Shown here: piece after piece, positions 1 to 10,788 of the stretch
How positions within the stretch are numbered: position 1 is the first letter of the stretch
How the letters are laid out: every line of letters starts with the position of its first letter
Assembly (NCBI GenBank): GCA_018262095.1
Contig: JAGTRW010000014.1
Coordinates: forward strand, 29,434 to 93,433
Source: Pseudomonadota bacterium
GTDB taxonomy: Bacteria > Pseudomonadota > Gammaproteobacteria > Burkholderiales > Rhodocyclaceae
Direction: 5' to 3'
DNA length: 64,000 nucleotides
Translations under genes and position numbers: made by a program
The notes under the pieces: generated by a model
What the model was told of the DNA's origin: nothing
The model's database searches: none
Seen by the model: the letters and a program-made list of their open reading frames with translations, nothing else

Positions 1-839
1 GCCTGCCAGTCGGCCGAGGCGACGATCAGGCCATTGACCAGCATGCGGATGACGATGGCGAAGGCGGCGAGCTTGGGCGCACTGCCGATGAACAGCGTCA
101 CCGCGGTCGGCGCGCCGTGATAGACGTCGGGAATCCACATGTGGAAGGGAACGACGCCGAGCTTGAAGCCGATACCGGCAACCAGGAAGACGATGCCGAA
201 ACCGAGGATGGTCTTGTTCGCCTGACCGTCAAACAGGCGCTCGGCGACCGCCGAAATATCGAGCGTTCCGGTCGCGCCGTAGATCATCGACATGCCGTAG
301 AGCAGCAGACCCGAAGCGAGCGCGCCGAGGACGAAATACTTCATCGCCGCTTCGGTCGAAGCGACCGAGTCGCGGTTGAGCGCGACCATCGCGTAGAGCG
401 CCAGCGACAAGAGCTCGATCCCGATGTAGATGGTCAGGAAATGATTGGCCGAAATCATCACCATCATTCCCAGCGTCGCGAACAGCGTCAGCGTGTAGAA
501 CTCGCCCTTGGCCATGTCGGGGCGCGCCTGGACGTAAGCGCGCGAGTAGAAGAGGACGACCATCACCGTGACGTAGAGCAGCTCCTTGAGCAGATCGCCC
601 ATCAGATCGCCGACGAACATGTTGTTGAACGTGTAGAAGGTCTGCCCGGTGCTGGTCAGCGCCGTCGCCACGATCGCCCCGACCAGCGTCAGCTGGGTCA
701 ACACGAAGGTCGTGGTGCGCTTCTTGTCCTTGACGAACAGGTCGACGATCATGATCAGACAGGTCATCGCCAGCAGGAAGATCTCCGCAACGGCGAGGCG
801 GAGATCAGGCGGTACAAATTGCATTTCGGCAAGCGTCAT
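1..839 (-). CDS. nuoN: NADH-quinone oxidoreductase subunit N (3' end outside window)
   Basis: Membrane-arm subunit of respiratory complex I, an antiporter-like proton-pumping protein. The frame opens with ATG at 839 ([20 protein letters not shown]) and stays open to the window edge, giving about 279 residues of an expected 480 or so. It is rich in hydrophobic segments and carries the family stretches [17 protein letters not shown] and [16 protein letters not shown]. It follows nuoM by 12 bases, the usual last position of a nuo operon. The C-terminal part lies beyond base 1, so the end here is a truncation by the window, not a biological break. Confidence 0.95.
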   Translation of the reverse strand, partial: MTLAEMQFVPPDLRLAVAEIFLLAMTCLIMIVDLFVKDKKRTTTFVLTQLTLVGAIVATALTSTGQTFYTFNNMFVGDLMGDLLKELLYVTVMVVLFYSRAYVQARPDMAKGEFYTLTLFATLGMMVMISANHFLTIYIGIELLSLALYAMVALNRDSVASTEAAMKYFVLGALASGLLLYGMSMIYGATGTLDISAVAERLFDGQANKTILGFGIVFLVAGIGFKLGVVPFHMWIPDVYHGAPTAVTLFIGSAPKLAAFAIVIRMLVNGLIVASADWQ

Positions 840-851
840 AGCGGATACCAA

Positions 852-2372
852 TTATAGGATCTTGCTTACGGCGATGTGACGCAGCAGCTCATTGACCGAA
901 CTGTGCATGACTTCCGTGAAGGGGAGCGGGTAAAGGCCCATGCCCAGTGCGCAAACGGCGAGCAGCGCCAGAATCAGGAACTCGCGGCCGTTGATGTCGG
1001 TGAGCTCGGCGACATGGTGATTGGCGACGGCACCGAAGACCACGCGCTTGTACATCCACAGCGTATAGGCGGCACCGACGATCAGCGTCGTCGCTGCCGT
1101 GAAGCCGACCCAGAAGTTGAACTTGACCGCCGCCATGATGATCATGAACTCGCCGACGAAGCCCGAAGTCGCCGGCAGCGCGGCGTTGGCCATGGCGAAC
1201 AGCATGAAGAACGCGGCGAACTTGGGCATGGTGTTGACCACCCCGCCGTAGTCGGCAATCTTGCGCGAATGGACTCGGTCGTACATCACGCCGATGCAGT
1301 AGAACATCGCGCCGGCGACGAAACCGTGCGAAACCATCTGCATCAGCGCCCCTTCGACGCCAAGCACACTGCCGGCGCCCAGTGCACCGGCCTCGGTCGG
1401 CGCGCCGAACATGAAGAAGCCGAGCGTCACGAAACCCATGTGCGCGATCGACGAGTAGGCGACCAGCTTTTTCATGTCTTCCTGGACCAATGCCACCAAG
1501 CCGATATAGACGATGGCGATCAGCGACAGCGCGACCATCAGTCCCGAGAGTTCATGCGCGGCGTCGGGCGCGATCGGCAGCGAAAACCGCAGGAAGCCGT
1601 AGGCGCCGAGCTTCAGAGCGATCGCCGCAAGAACGATCGAGCCGCCGGTCGGCGCTTCGACGTGCGCGTCGGGCAGCCAGGTATGCACCGGCCACATCGG
1701 CACCTTGACTGCGAAGGCGATCAAGGACGCGAGGAAGATCCACATCTGCGCGACCATCGGGATCGGCATCTTGTGCCAGTCGAGAATCGAGAAGCTGCCG
1801 CCCGACTGGACGAAGAGATAGATCAGCGAGATCAGGAACAGCAATGATCCCATCAGCGTAAACAGGAAGAACTTGAACGCCGCATAGACGCGCCGCGGTC
1901 CGCCCCAGACACCGATGATCAGGTACAGAGGAATCAGCGACGCTTCGAAGAAGACGTAGAACAGCATCGCATCGAGCGACGCGAAGATGCCGTTGAGCAG
2001 CCCCGACATGATCAGGAAAGCGGCGTTGTACTGCGCCACCCGGCTGCTGATCACCTGCCAGCCGGCGAGAACGACGATCACCGTGATGAAACTGTTGAGG
2101 ATCAGGAACAGCATCGAGATGCCGTCGACGCCCAGGCTGTAGTTGATGTTGAAACGCGGAATCCACGGCGACAGCTCGACGAACTGCATCGCCGGCGTCG
2201 TCACGTCAAAACCGGTGTAAAGCGGAATGGTGACCAGCAGTCCGGCCAGCGAACCGAGCAAGGCGAGCATCCGCGCCAAGGGCGCATTGCGATCCGACCC
2301 GGTGGCCAGCACGATCAGGCCGGCGAGGATCGGAACCCAGATGGCGTAGGAGAGAAGCGGTGTACCTGACAT
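852..2372 (-). CDS. nuoM: NADH-quinone oxidoreductase subunit M
   Basis: Antiporter-like membrane subunit of complex I that takes part in proton translocation in the inner membrane. The 506-residue protein is of normal length for NuoM, with about 14 predicted transmembrane helices. Family landmarks are visible: YVFFEASLIPLYLIIG (with the conserved helix-5 glutamate), PVHTWLPDAHVEAPT and the lysine-containing EDMKKLVAYSSIAHMGF. It starts 25 bases after the end of nuoL and ends 12 bases before nuoN, within one long transcription unit. Nothing is unusual about it. Confidence 0.97.
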   Translation of the reverse strand: MSGTPLLSYAIWVPILAGLIVLATGSDRNAPLARMLALLGSLAGLLVTIPLYTGFDVTTPAMQFVELSPWIPRFNINYSLGVDGISMLFLILNSFITVIVVLAGWQVISSRVAQYNAAFLIMSGLLNGIFASLDAMLFYVFFEASLIPLYLIIGVWGGPRRVYAAFKFFLFTLMGSLLFLISLIYLFVQSGGSFSILDWHKMPIPMVAQMWIFLASLIAFAVKVPMWPVHTWLPDAHVEAPTGGSIVLAAIALKLGAYGFLRFSLPIAPDAAHELSGLMVALSLIAIVYIGLVALVQEDMKKLVAYSSIAHMGFVTLGFFMFGAPTEAGALGAGSVLGVEGALMQMVSHGFVAGAMFYCIGVMYDRVHSRKIADYGGVVNTMPKFAAFFMLFAMANAALPATSGFVGEFMIIMAAVKFNFWVGFTAATTLIVGAAYTLWMYKRVVFGAVANHHVAELTDINGREFLILALLAVCALGMGLYPLPFTEVMHSSVNELLRHIAVSKIL

Positions 2373-2397
2373 ATCGTTCCCAGTCTCTTAATACAGT

Positions 2398-4482
2398 TCA
2401 GGCGCGCATGAGCCAGAATGAAAGCAGCGCACAGACACCAAAAATCATCGTGAAGGCGTAGTGATAGATGTGGCCCGACTGGAAAAGACGCGCCAGCATC
2501 GAGATGAGTCCAACCACCCGCACGGCGCCGCCGACGATCAACCCGTCGATCACCCCTTCGTCGCCGCCCTTCCACAAGCCGCGGCCGAGCAGGCGAGCGC
2601 CGCCGCACACCACCACCTCGTTGAACTTGTCGAAGTAGTACTTGTTTTCAAGCAAAGTATTGAGCGGACCGCAAGCCGCCTTGATCGCCGTCGGAATCGA
2701 CGGACGCTTGAGATAGAAGAACCACGACAGCACGACGCCGGCCAAGGCCAGCCAGAACACCGGCGAAGTCGCGGCGTGCATGGCCATGGCGAAGGCGCCG
2801 TGGAACTCGCTGGCCAGCTCTTCCATCACCGGATGCGCTTCGTGGTTGATATAGATCGCGCCCTTGAAGAAATCGCCGTAGAGCATCGGCTCGATGGTGA
2901 GGTAGCCGATCACCACCGACGGGATCGCCAGCAACACCAGCGGCAGCGTCACCACCCACGGCGTTTCGTGCGGCTTTTGTCCCGGCGCCAGGCCGTGATG
3001 TTCTTCATGCACCGCGTGCGCATCATCGGCTGCGTGATGATCGTCGTGCGCGGCGTCATGTGCAGCAGCGTCATGCTTGGCATGCGCGTCGTGAGTCGCC
3101 TCATGCGCCTTGCCGAAGCGCTCCTCGCCGTGGAAGACCAGGAAGTACATGCGGAAAGAATAGAACGCGGTGATGAAGACGCCGGCCATCACCGAGAAAT
3201 AGGCGAAGCCCGAGCCGGTGATGTGCGACAGCGAAACCGCTTCGATGATCGAGTCCTTCGAGTAGAAACCGGCGAAGAACGGCGTTCCGATCAGCGCCAG
3301 CGAGCCGATCAGCGAGGTGATCCAGGTGATCGGCATGTACTTGCGCAGGCCGCCCATGTTGCGGATGTCCTGGTCGTGGTGCATGCCGATGATCACCGAA
3401 CCGGCGCCGAGGAACAGCAGCGCCTTGAAGAAAGCGTGCGTCATCAGGTGGAAGATCGCCACCGAATACGCCGAGGCGCCGAGCGCGACGGTCATGTAGC
3501 CGAGCTGCGAGAGCGTCGAATAGGCCACGACGCGCTTGATGTCGTTTTGGATGACGCCCAGGAAGCCCATGAACAGCGCGGTGATCGAACCGATGATGAT
3601 GACGAACGACAAGGCCGTATCGGAAAGCTCGAAGAGCGGCGACATACGCGCGACCATGAAGATGCCGGCGGTGACCATGGTCGCCGCGTGGATCAGCGCC
3701 GAGATCGGCGTCGGGCCTTCCATCGAATCGGGCAGCCAGACGTGCAACGGAACCTGTGCCGACTTGCCCATGGCGCCGACGAACAGCAGAATGCAGGTGG
3801 CGCTCATCAGCGACACCGCGGTGCAGTCGGCGCCGAACAGCGAGATCGTCGCGTCGGCGAGCGCCGGGGCGTTTTCGAAAACGGTCTTGTAATCGAGCGA
3901 GCCGAAGTTGGCGAGCACTAGGCCGATGCCGAGCAGGAAGCCGAAGTCGCCGACGCGGTTGACCAGGAAGGCCTTCATATTGGCCAGGATCGCCGTCGGC
4001 CGCGTGTACCAGAAACCGATCAACAGGTAGGAGATCAGGCCGACCGCCTCCCAGCCGAAGAACAGCTGAACGAAGTTGTTGCTCATCACCAACATCAGCA
4101 TCGAGAAGGTGAACAAGGCAATGTAGCTGAAGAAGCGGTTGTAGCCCGCGTCGTCCTGCATGTAGCCGATGGTGTAGATATGCACCATCAGGGAAACGAA
4201 GGTGACGACCAGCATCATGGTGACCGTCAATTGGTCGATCAGGAAGCCGACCTCGAAAGTGTAGTCGCCCGATGCCAGCCACTGATAGACGGAGCCGTTG
4301 AAGGTGTTGCCGGCGCGCACGTCGAGGAAGATGAAGAGCGAGGCGACAAAGGCGATGGCGACGCCCGAAATCGCCGCGGTGTGCGCTACCCAACGCGGTA
4401 TCACGCGGCAGAAAAGGCCGGCGATCGCCGCCCCGACCAGGGGCGCCAGCGGAACCAGCAGGTAGAGTGATTGCATTTCCAT
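2398..4482 (-). CDS. nuoL: NADH-quinone oxidoreductase subunit L
   Basis: Largest antiporter-like subunit of complex I, forming the distal end of the membrane arm with the lateral helix. The 694 residues fit the family (about 610-700). The motifs FGWEAVGLISYLLIGFWY, PLHVWLPDSMEGPTPISALIHAATMV and NDIKRVVAYSTLSQLGYM are present. A histidine-rich hydrophilic insert lies at about residues 457-497 (bases about 2992-3112), with 12 His in a 37-residue stretch mixed with Asp and Ala. It sits in a loop ahead of the segment PWVVTLPLVLLAIPS. nuoK ends one base upstream of this gene's start. Confidence 0.97.
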   Translation of the reverse strand: MEMQSLYLLVPLAPLVGAAIAGLFCRVIPRWVAHTAAISGVAIAFVASLFIFLDVRAGNTFNGSVYQWLASGDYTFEVGFLIDQLTVTMMLVVTFVSLMVHIYTIGYMQDDAGYNRFFSYIALFTFSMLMLVMSNNFVQLFFGWEAVGLISYLLIGFWYTRPTAILANMKAFLVNRVGDFGFLLGIGLVLANFGSLDYKTVFENAPALADATISLFGADCTAVSLMSATCILLFVGAMGKSAQVPLHVWLPDSMEGPTPISALIHAATMVTAGIFMVARMSPLFELSDTALSFVIIIGSITALFMGFLGVIQNDIKRVVAYSTLSQLGYMTVALGASAYSVAIFHLMTHAFFKALLFLGAGSVIIGMHHDQDIRNMGGLRKYMPITWITSLIGSLALIGTPFFAGFYSKDSIIEAVSLSHITGSGFAYFSVMAGVFITAFYSFRMYFLVFHGEERFGKAHEATHDAHAKHDAAAHDAAHDDHHAADDAHAVHEEHHGLAPGQKPHETPWVVTLPLVLLAIPSVVIGYLTIEPMLYGDFFKGAIYINHEAHPVMEELASEFHGAFAMAMHAATSPVFWLALAGVVLSWFFYLKRPSIPTAIKAACGPLNTLLENKYYFDKFNEVVVCGGARLLGRGLWKGGDEGVIDGLIVGGAVRVVGLISMLARLFQSGHIYHYAFTMIFGVCALLSFWLMRA

Positions 4483-4483
4483 G

Positions 4484-4789
4484 TTAACCCTTCAGGCTGT
4501 CCAGATCATCCACGTGGATGGTCTTCAGGTTACGGAACAGCACGACGAGAATCGCCAGACCGATCGCCGATTCGGCGGCAGCAACGGTCAGAATGAAGAA
4601 GACGAAAATCTGTCCGGCCAGGTCCTGCATGTAATGCGAAAAGGCGATGAAGTTCATGTTCACCGCGAGCAGCATCAGTTCGATCGACATCAGGATGATG
4701 ATCAGATTCTTCCGGTTGAGGAAGATGCCGACGATACTGATGGCAAACAGAATCGCGCCTAATACCAAAAAATGGGACAGTGTAAGCAA
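4484..4789 (-). CDS. nuoK: NADH-quinone oxidoreductase subunit K
   Basis: Small membrane subunit of complex I (MrpC-like), three transmembrane helices, with the conserved glutamates in [15 protein letters not shown] and [11 protein letters not shown]. The start chosen is TTG at 4789. It gives exactly 101 residues, the standard NuoK length, and is preceded at a good distance by an AGGGAGG ribosome-binding site. An ATG further upstream (4837) would add 16 residues of non-homologous, basic sequence and ignore this site. The gene lies between nuoJ and nuoL; about 98 bases separate it from nuoJ. Confidence 0.95.
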   Translation of the reverse strand: MLTLSHFLVLGAILFAISIVGIFLNRKNLIIILMSIELMLLAVNMNFIAFSHYMQDLAGQIFVFFILTVAAAESAIGLAILVVLFRNLKTIHVDDLDSLKG

Positions 4790-4887
4790 GGTGCCTCCCT
4801 GATTCCTTCTACAAATGGCAGCGCCAGGCGGTGCCACGTCGTGTTCTTGATTCTTGATTACTCATCAACCTACCCGAGCCAGCGACT

Positions 4888-5490
4888 TCAGTCGCGCGAC
4901 TCGGCAGGCATCTTCAACACCCGCACGCGATCCTTGGCCTTGACGAAAACCTGCTGCCCGGGACTGACCGACTTGGTCTTGCGCTTGCCGCGCAGCGTCA
5001 GCGCCGCGGCGGCGACGATGCCGACCAGCAGGATCACCGAAGCGAGTTCGAACGGATAGACGTAATCGGTAAAGAGCACGCGGCCGACCGCCTTGACGTT
5101 GCTGTAGTCGCCAGGCGTCTGCGGCACATTGCTCTCGAACAGGTCGTAGAAGCTGCCGACCAGCACCAGGCTCATCTCGGCGGCCATCAGCAGCGCGACG
5201 ACCGCGCCCAGCGGCAGGTAGCTCCAGAAGCCTTCGCGCAAGCGGTCGAGGTTGATGTCGAGCATCATCACGACGAACAGGAAAAGCACCATCACCGCAC
5301 CGACATAGACGAGCACCAGCGCGATCGCCAGGAATTCGGCCTGCAACAGGATCCACACGCCGCTCGCGCTGAAGAACGCGAGCACCAGATGCAGCGCGGC
5401 GTGCACCGGGTTGCGCAGCGTCACCACGCGCAGACTGGCATAAACCAGGATGGTGGATAGGAAGTAAAAAACGAAGGTCTTGAATTCCAT
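4888..5490 (-). CDS. nuoJ: NADH-quinone oxidoreductase subunit J
   Basis: Membrane subunit of complex I with five predicted helices. The 200-residue protein starts MEFKTFVFYFLSTILVYASL and contains the family segments NPVHAALHLVLAFFSASGVWILL and LVLVYVGAVMVLFLFVVMMLDI, where the pi-bulge helix linked to proton coupling resides. The hydrophilic tail (after about residue 170) is basic, as in other betaproteobacterial NuoJ. It starts 15 bases after nuoI ends. Confidence 0.96.
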   Translation of the reverse strand: MEFKTFVFYFLSTILVYASLRVVTLRNPVHAALHLVLAFFSASGVWILLQAEFLAIALVLVYVGAVMVLFLFVVMMLDINLDRLREGFWSYLPLGAVVALLMAAEMSLVLVGSFYDLFESNVPQTPGDYSNVKAVGRVLFTDYVYPFELASVILLVGIVAAAALTLRGKRKTKSVSPGQQVFVKAKDRVRVLKMPAESRD

Positions 5491-5504
5491 CGTATCGGCG
5501 CCTG

Positions 5505-5993
5505 TTAGCGGTATTTCGCGTCAAGTTGGCGGTCTTCGGCGATCTCTTGTTCATAGCGATCGCCGTTGGCCAGCAACATCGGCTTGGTAAAGTAAAGGTC
5601 GCCACGTTTCTCGCCGTGGTACTCGAAAACGCGGGTCTCGACGATCGCATCGACCGGGCACGCTTCCTCGCAGAAGCCGCAGAAGATGCATTTATTCAGA
5701 TCGATGTCGTAGCGCGTCGTTCGCCTGGATCCGTCGTCGCGCTCGGCCGATTCGATGACGATCGCCATCGCCGGACAAACCGCCTCGCACAGCTTGCAGG
5801 CGATGCAGCGCTCTTCGCCGTTGGGATAGCGGCGCAGCGCGTGCAGACCGCGGAAACGGAAGCTCTGCGGCGTTTTTTCCTCGGGATACTGAACGGTGAT
5901 CTTGCGCGCGAACATGTGCCGCCCGGTCACCGACATTCCCTTGAACAGTTCCTTGAGCAGGAGGCTGTTGAAAATCTCTTTCATCGAACCCAT
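5505..5993 (-). CDS. nuoI: NADH-quinone oxidoreductase subunit I (two 4Fe-4S clusters)
   Basis: Peripheral-arm subunit of complex I carrying clusters N6a and N6b, which pass electrons towards NuoB. The 162-residue protein has two ferredoxin-type motifs, [12 protein letters not shown] and [12 protein letters not shown], with eight correctly spaced cysteines. The N-terminal amphipathic stretch ([18 protein letters not shown]) is typical of the membrane-associated bacterial form. It lies between nuoH and nuoJ. Confidence 0.97.
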   Translation of the reverse strand: MGSMKEIFNSLLLKELFKGMSVTGRHMFARKITVQYPEEKTPQSFRFRGLHALRRYPNGEERCIACKLCEAVCPAMAIVIESAERDDGSRRTTRYDIDLNKCIFCGFCEEACPVDAIVETRVFEYHGEKRGDLYFTKPMLLANGDRYEQEIAEDRQLDAKYR

Positions 5994-6003
5994 GACTAGC
6001 CCC

Positions 6004-7113
6004 TCACTTCCAGATATTCCAAGGCGACATCATCCAGCAACCGACAACCACCAGCCAGATAAGACACACGGGGATGAACACTTTCCAACCGAGCCGCATG
6101 ATCTGGTCGTAGCGATAACGCGGGAAGGTGGCACGGATCCAGAAGAAGAAAAATACGAATGCGCCGATCTTGGCGAACAACCAGAAGATGCTGTCGGGCA
6201 GGAAACTCACCGGCGACAACCAGCCGCCGAGGAACAGCGTCGAGATCAAGGTCGAGCACATCAGCATCGCCGAGTATTCGGCGAGTTGGAAGACGGCGAA
6301 AGCCATCCCCGAATATTCGACGTGGTAGCCGACGATTTCCGATTCGCCTTCGGCCATGTCGAACGGCGCGCGGTTGGTTTCGGCGACGCTCGAGACGACA
6401 TAAACGACAAACATCGGCAGCAGGCACAGCCAGTTCCAGGAGAGGAAAGTCAGCCCCATGTCGGCGAAACGCCCCTGCCCCTGCGCCTTGACGATGTCGC
6501 CGAGATTCAGGCTGTTGGAGACCATCACCACGACGACCAGCGCGAGACCCATCGCGACTTCGTAAGAGATCAACTGCGCGGCCGAACGCATGCCGCCGAG
6601 AAACGCATACTTGGAGTTCGATGCCCAACCGGCCAGGATGATGCCATAGACGCCCATCGACGTCACCGCAAGGATGTAGAGCAGGCTGGCATTGACGTTG
6701 GCGACGATCATCACGTCGTTGAACGGGATCACCGCCCAGGCGACCAAAGCGGGTCCGAAGGCGAGCACCGGCGCGAGCAGAAAAACGACCTGGTCGGCGC
6801 CGCTCGGGATCACGACTTCCTTGAGCATCAGCTTGAGGCCGTCGGCCAGCGGCTGGATCAGCCCCCACGGACCGACGCGGTTCGGGCCGATGCGCACCTG
6901 CATCCAGCCAATCACCTTGCGTTCCCAGAACGTCGTGTAGGCGACGATGCCGAGCAGCGGCAGAATGATCAGCATGACCTTGATCACCGTCCACACCACG
7001 GTCACGATATCCGGCCACAGCGCGCCGAAGAAGTCCTGCCCCAACTGCATCAGCATGTTGAAATACGGGATCAGAAAGCCCGGCAGCAGTTGCTGCAGCG
7101 TCTCAACCATCAT
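6004..7113 (-). CDS. nuoH: NADH-quinone oxidoreductase subunit H
   Basis: Membrane subunit of complex I that anchors the peripheral arm and forms part of the quinone chamber. The 369 residues contain about eight helices and the hallmark loop [19 protein letters not shown], followed by acidic and basic segments such as [10 protein letters not shown] and [17 protein letters not shown]. Two adjacent ATG codons (7113 and 7110) are possible starts. The first overlaps the nuoG stop codon in an ATGA arrangement, which suggests translational coupling. Confidence 0.97.
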   Translation of the reverse strand: MMVETLQQLLPGFLIPYFNMLMQLGQDFFGALWPDIVTVVWTVIKVMLIILPLLGIVAYTTFWERKVIGWMQVRIGPNRVGPWGLIQPLADGLKLMLKEVVIPSGADQVVFLLAPVLAFGPALVAWAVIPFNDVMIVANVNASLLYILAVTSMGVYGIILAGWASNSKYAFLGGMRSAAQLISYEVAMGLALVVVVMVSNSLNLGDIVKAQGQGRFADMGLTFLSWNWLCLLPMFVVYVVSSVAETNRAPFDMAEGESEIVGYHVEYSGMAFAVFQLAEYSAMLMCSTLISTLFLGGWLSPVSFLPDSIFWLFAKIGAFVFFFFWIRATFPRYRYDQIMRLGWKVFIPVCLIWLVVVGCWMMSPWNIWK

Positions 7114-9446
7114 GCACGCTCCACGTTAATCGTACCGAACATGTCAGCGAGCGCAGCCGTCGTGGCGTGTGCCGCCGCCACCCGCACGCAACCCATCGGC
7201 ACGGACTCGTCCGCCCGGGCGGTCAGCAGCGCTTCGCCCTGCCCCTGCCTGACTCGTACTTGAGAACCTTCGGCGATGCCAAGCTGCGCCAGCGTCGAAG
7301 CATTCAGCCGCGCGCTCGGCGCCTGTGCGTCGCGCGTCTTCTGCAGCGCTTCGCTGCGCCGCACCAGCGGATCGGCGAAGTATATCGGCACCTCGGCAAT
7401 TCTTTGCAAACCACCGGCCGCTGCGCTAAGAGAGAAGGCGACGCCGTCGATGGCGTTGCTGAGACCGCCGACAAATTCGCTGTCCGGCGCGACGATTTCG
7501 TCGCGCACCTGTTCGCTCGATTCGTAATCGAAACCGGCAAGGCCCAGCACGTTGCCCAGCACGCGCAACACCTTCCAGCCCGGACGCGCCTCGCCCAGCG
7601 GACGAACGACGCCGTTGAAACTCTGCACGCGGCCCTCGCAATTGACGAAGGTCCCCGACGTCTCGGTAAATGGCGCCGTCGGCAGCAGCACGTCGGCGTA
7701 GTCGAGCGCGGCCTGGTGCTTGAACGGCGTCAGCATGACGACGAGCGCCGCCTGCTTGAGCGCGGCGATCGCCTGCTGCGGATTATGGCAGTCGAGCTCG
7801 GGTTCGACGCCGAGCAGCACATAGCCCTGACGCGGCTTTTCGAACATTTCGTAGGCGTTGAGCGCGGTCGCATCAGGCAAAGCCTTGGCGACGTAGCCAC
7901 CGACGCTGTTGGCCGCATCCCCGATGAAACCGAGACGCCCACCAGTGAGCCGCGCAAGTTCGGCGGCCAATGCATGCAGCTGGGCGGCTTGCGCGCTTTG
8001 CTCGGCGACGTTGCCGAGCACAATCGCGCGCTGCTCGCCCGCGCACAGGCTCTCGGCGATCGCCTGGCTGGTCGCGCAAGGCGTGAGCGCCTCGAGACCG
8101 GCCGGACAGACTTCATTCTTGAGCGCCGCCGCGGCCTTGACGACACCCGCCAAGGCGTTGGCCAGTTGATCGGGAGCGACCGTGAGCTGGCCGTGCAGGT
8201 TGATCAGCGGATCGTCGCCGGTCACCGAGATCAGGCTCACCTGACCCGATTTCTTGGCCAGCTGGCGCAGACGCTGGGCGAACAGCGGGTGATCCTTGCG
8301 CAGGAAACTGCCGACCACCAGCGCCGCGTCGAGATCCTTGATCTCGGAAAGTTTGAGTCCCAGCCAAGGCGTTCCGGCGAGCTTGCCGTCAGCCGAAAAA
8401 TCGCGGCGACGGTTACGAAAATCGACGCTGCCCGAACCGAGTCCGCGCGTGAGCTTCTGCAGCAGATGGAGTTCCTCAAGCGTCGAATGCGCCGAGCCGA
8501 GCGCAGCGATCGCTTCGCCGCCGTGCGTCTTGGCGATGTCCTTGAGCGCGTGCGAGACGTAGTCGAGCGCGACGTTCCAGTCGACTTCGCGCAGCGCGCC
8601 GTCGACGCGGATCATCGGCTTTTGCAGGCGCTCGGAGGAATTGAGTCCTTCGTACGAGAAGCGCTCCTTGTCGGAGATCCAGCATTCGTTGACCGCTTCG
8701 TTCTCGCGCGGCAAAACGCGCATCACGCGGTTGCCCTTGACCTGGATGGTGAGGTTGGCACCGAGACTGTCGTGCGGGCTGACCGACTTGCGCCGCGACA
8801 ACTCCCAGCTGCGCGCCGAATAGCGGAAAGGCTTCGAAGTCAGCGCACCGACCGGGCACAGGTCGATCATGTTGCCCGAGAGCTCGGAATCGACGCTGCG
8901 GCCGACGAAGGTTTGAATCTCCGAATGCATGTTGCGGTTGGCCATACCGAGTTCCATGACGCCGGCAATTTCCTGACCGAAGCGAACGCAACGCGTGCAA
9001 TGGATGCAACGCGACATTTCCTGCATCGAAACGAGCGGACCGACATCTTTGTGGAACACCACACGCTTGGCTTCCTGGTAACGCGATGCACTGCTGCCGT
9101 AACCAACCGCCAGATCCTGCAGCTGGCACTCGCCGCCCTGGTCGCAGATCGGACAATCGAGCGGGTGATTGATGAGCAGGAACTCCATCACGCCCTTCTG
9201 GGCGTTGACCGCCATTTCCGAGTGCGTGAAGACCTTCATTCCGGCCGTTACCGGCGTCGCGCAGGCCGGCATCGGCTTGGGCGCCTTCTCGACCTGCACC
9301 AGACACATGCGGCAGTTGGCGGCGATCGAAAGCTTCTTGTGGTAGCAGAAATGGGGGATGTACGCGCCAACCAGCTCGGCAGCGTCCATGATCGTGCTGC
9401 CTGCAGGCACCTGCGCCGGTTTGCCGTCGATTTCAATATCTAGCAT
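7110..9446 (-). CDS. nuoG: NADH-quinone oxidoreductase subunit G
   Basis: Large iron-sulfur subunit of complex I, part of the NADH-oxidising module. The start is ATG at 9446 ([19 protein letters not shown]), giving 778 residues. The open frame continues upstream but with a Ser/Arg-rich, non-homologous sequence that lies inside nuoF, so I reject it. In order: an N-terminal 2Fe-2S domain ([17 protein letters not shown]), a 4Fe-4S region ([14 protein letters not shown] and [16 protein letters not shown]), a third group ending [13 protein letters not shown], then a molybdopterin-oxidoreductase-like domain without obvious cofactor function. Confidence 0.96.
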   Translation of the reverse strand: MLDIEIDGKPAQVPAGSTIMDAAELVGAYIPHFCYHKKLSIAANCRMCLVQVEKAPKPMPACATPVTAGMKVFTHSEMAVNAQKGVMEFLLINHPLDCPICDQGGECQLQDLAVGYGSSASRYQEAKRVVFHKDVGPLVSMQEMSRCIHCTRCVRFGQEIAGVMELGMANRNMHSEIQTFVGRSVDSELSGNMIDLCPVGALTSKPFRYSARSWELSRRKSVSPHDSLGANLTIQVKGNRVMRVLPRENEAVNECWISDKERFSYEGLNSSERLQKPMIRVDGALREVDWNVALDYVSHALKDIAKTHGGEAIAALGSAHSTLEELHLLQKLTRGLGSGSVDFRNRRRDFSADGKLAGTPWLGLKLSEIKDLDAALVVGSFLRKDHPLFAQRLRQLAKKSGQVSLISVTGDDPLINLHGQLTVAPDQLANALAGVVKAAAALKNEVCPAGLEALTPCATSQAIAESLCAGEQRAIVLGNVAEQSAQAAQLHALAAELARLTGGRLGFIGDAANSVGGYVAKALPDATALNAYEMFEKPRQGYVLLGVEPELDCHNPQQAIAALKQAALVVMLTPFKHQAALDYADVLLPTAPFTETSGTFVNCEGRVQSFNGVVRPLGEARPGWKVLRVLGNVLGLAGFDYESSEQVRDEIVAPDSEFVGGLSNAIDGVAFSLSAAAGGLQRIAEVPIYFADPLVRRSEALQKTRDAQAPSARLNASTLAQLGIAEGSQVRVRQGQGEALLTARADESVPMGCVRVAAAHATTAALADMFGTINVERA

Positions 9447-9456
9447 ATCGCTTGCC

Positions 9457-10788
9457 TTAGACCGTTGCCTTGAAGAAGCCGCTGCCAGCGCGCTGCACAT
9501 CGGGCGGCACCAGGCACTTCTTGTGTTCAATGTGGTAAGCGAACTCGTCGCGGAAATGCTTGACGAAGCTCTGCACCGGCATCGATGCGGCGTCGCCGAG
9601 CGCGCAGATGGTGCGGCCCATGATGTTGGTGGTGATGCTGCCGAGCAGATCGAGATCGTCGGCGCGTCCCTGCCCTTGTTCGATGCGATGGACGATCTTG
9701 TAGAGCCAGTTGGTGCCTTCGCGGCAAGGCGTACATTGGCCGCACGACTCTTCGTAGTAGAAGAACGAGAGTCGCTCAAGCGCGCGGACCATGCAGGTCG
9801 TCTCGTCCATCACGATCACCGCACCGGAACCGAGCATCGATCCAGCCTTGCTGATCGAATCGTAGTCCATCGTGCAGTCCATCATGATGCTGCCGGGCAG
9901 CACCGGTGACGACGAACCGCCGGGGATGCAGGCCTTGAGCGCGCGACCGCCGCGCATTCCGCCGGCCATTTCGAGCAGCGTCGAAAACGGCGTACCGAGC
10001 GGAATTTCGTAGTTGCCCGGTTTATTGACGTGACCCGAAACCGAAAAGAGCTTGGTGCCGCCGTTGTTGGCCTTGCCCGCTTCGAGGTAGGCGTCGGCGC
10101 CGCCGTTGATGATCAGCGGTACGGCAGCGAAAGTCTCGGTGTTGTTGATCGTCGTCGGCTTGCCATAGAGCCCGTAGCTCGCCGGGAAAGGCGGCTTGAA
10201 GCGCGGCTGGCCCTTCTTGCCTTCGATCGACTCGAGCAGCGCAGTTTCTTCGCCGCAGATGTACGCGCCAAAACCGTGGTGCGCGAAAAGCTCGAAATCA
10301 AACCCCGAGCCGACGATGTTCTTGCCCAGGAAACCGGCGGCGCGCGCTTCGGCGAGCGCCTCTTCGAAGCGCAGATAGACTTCCCAGACTTCGCCGTGAA
10401 TGTAGTTGTAACCGCGCGCGGCGCCCATCGCGTAACCGGCGATGATCATTCCCTCGATCACCGCATGCGGGTTGAAGAGCAGGATGTCGCGGTCCTTGAA
10501 CGTCCCCGGCTCGCCTTCGTCGGAATTGCAGACGACGTACTTGTCGCCGGGAAAGGCACGCGGCATGAAGCTCCATTTGAGACCGGTCGGAAAACCGGCG
10601 CCGCCGCGACCGCGCAGCACTGACTTCTTGACCACGCCGATCACGTCGTCCTGCGTCATTTTCTCGCCGGCCAGCACCTTGTTGAGCGCCGTATAGCCGC
10701 CGCGCTTGACGTAGTCGGCGAGATGCCAGGCCTTGTCGCCGTCGAGCCCGACAGTGAGCATCGGGTTGAGTGCACCGAGGATCGCCAT
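9457..10788 (-). CDS. nuoF: NADH-quinone oxidoreductase subunit F (FMN/NADH-binding)
   Basis: Binds NADH and FMN and carries the 4Fe-4S cluster N3, the entry point for electrons. The 443-residue protein starts [18 protein letters not shown] at ATG 10788, whose A is shared with the nuoE stop (TAATG). Motifs: the glycine-rich NADH/FMN segments [13 protein letters not shown] and [31 protein letters not shown], and the cluster ligands [12 protein letters not shown] with a later C near TICALGDA. Length and motifs are standard. Confidence 0.97.
   Translation of the reverse strand: MAILGALNPMLTVGLDGDKAWHLADYVKRGGYTALNKVLAGEKMTQDDVIGVVKKSVLRGRGGAGFPTGLKWSFMPRAFPGDKYVVCNSDEGEPGTFKDRDILLFNPHAVIEGMIIAGYAMGAARGYNYIHGEVWEVYLRFEEALAEARAAGFLGKNIVGSGFDFELFAHHGFGAYICGEETALLESIEGKKGQPRFKPPFPASYGLYGKPTTINNTETFAAVPLIINGGADAYLEAGKANNGGTKLFSVSGHVNKPGNYEIPLGTPFSTLLEMAGGMRGGRALKACIPGGSSSPVLPGSIMMDCTMDYDSISKAGSMLGSGAVIVMDETTCMVRALERLSFFYYEESCGQCTPCREGTNWLYKIVHRIEQGQGRADDLDLLGSITTNIMGRTICALGDAASMPVQSFVKHFRDEFAYHIEHKKCLVPPDVQRAGSGFFKATV

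Noticed and set aside
7167..9443. A 758-codon open frame on the plus strand opposite nuoG
   Set aside because: It mirrors nuoG, is very rich in Arg, His and Asp, has no family motif, and is explained by GC-rich codon use leaving the antisense frame open. The same holds for other long frames opposite carB (27234-29438), glmM/CYTH-CHAD (19497-21746), ftsH (23387-25411) and recN (37144-38796).
9447..9779. A 111-residue N-terminal extension of NuoG
   Set aside because: It lies inside nuoF in another frame, is Ser/Arg-rich, and precedes the standard [12 protein letters not shown] start.
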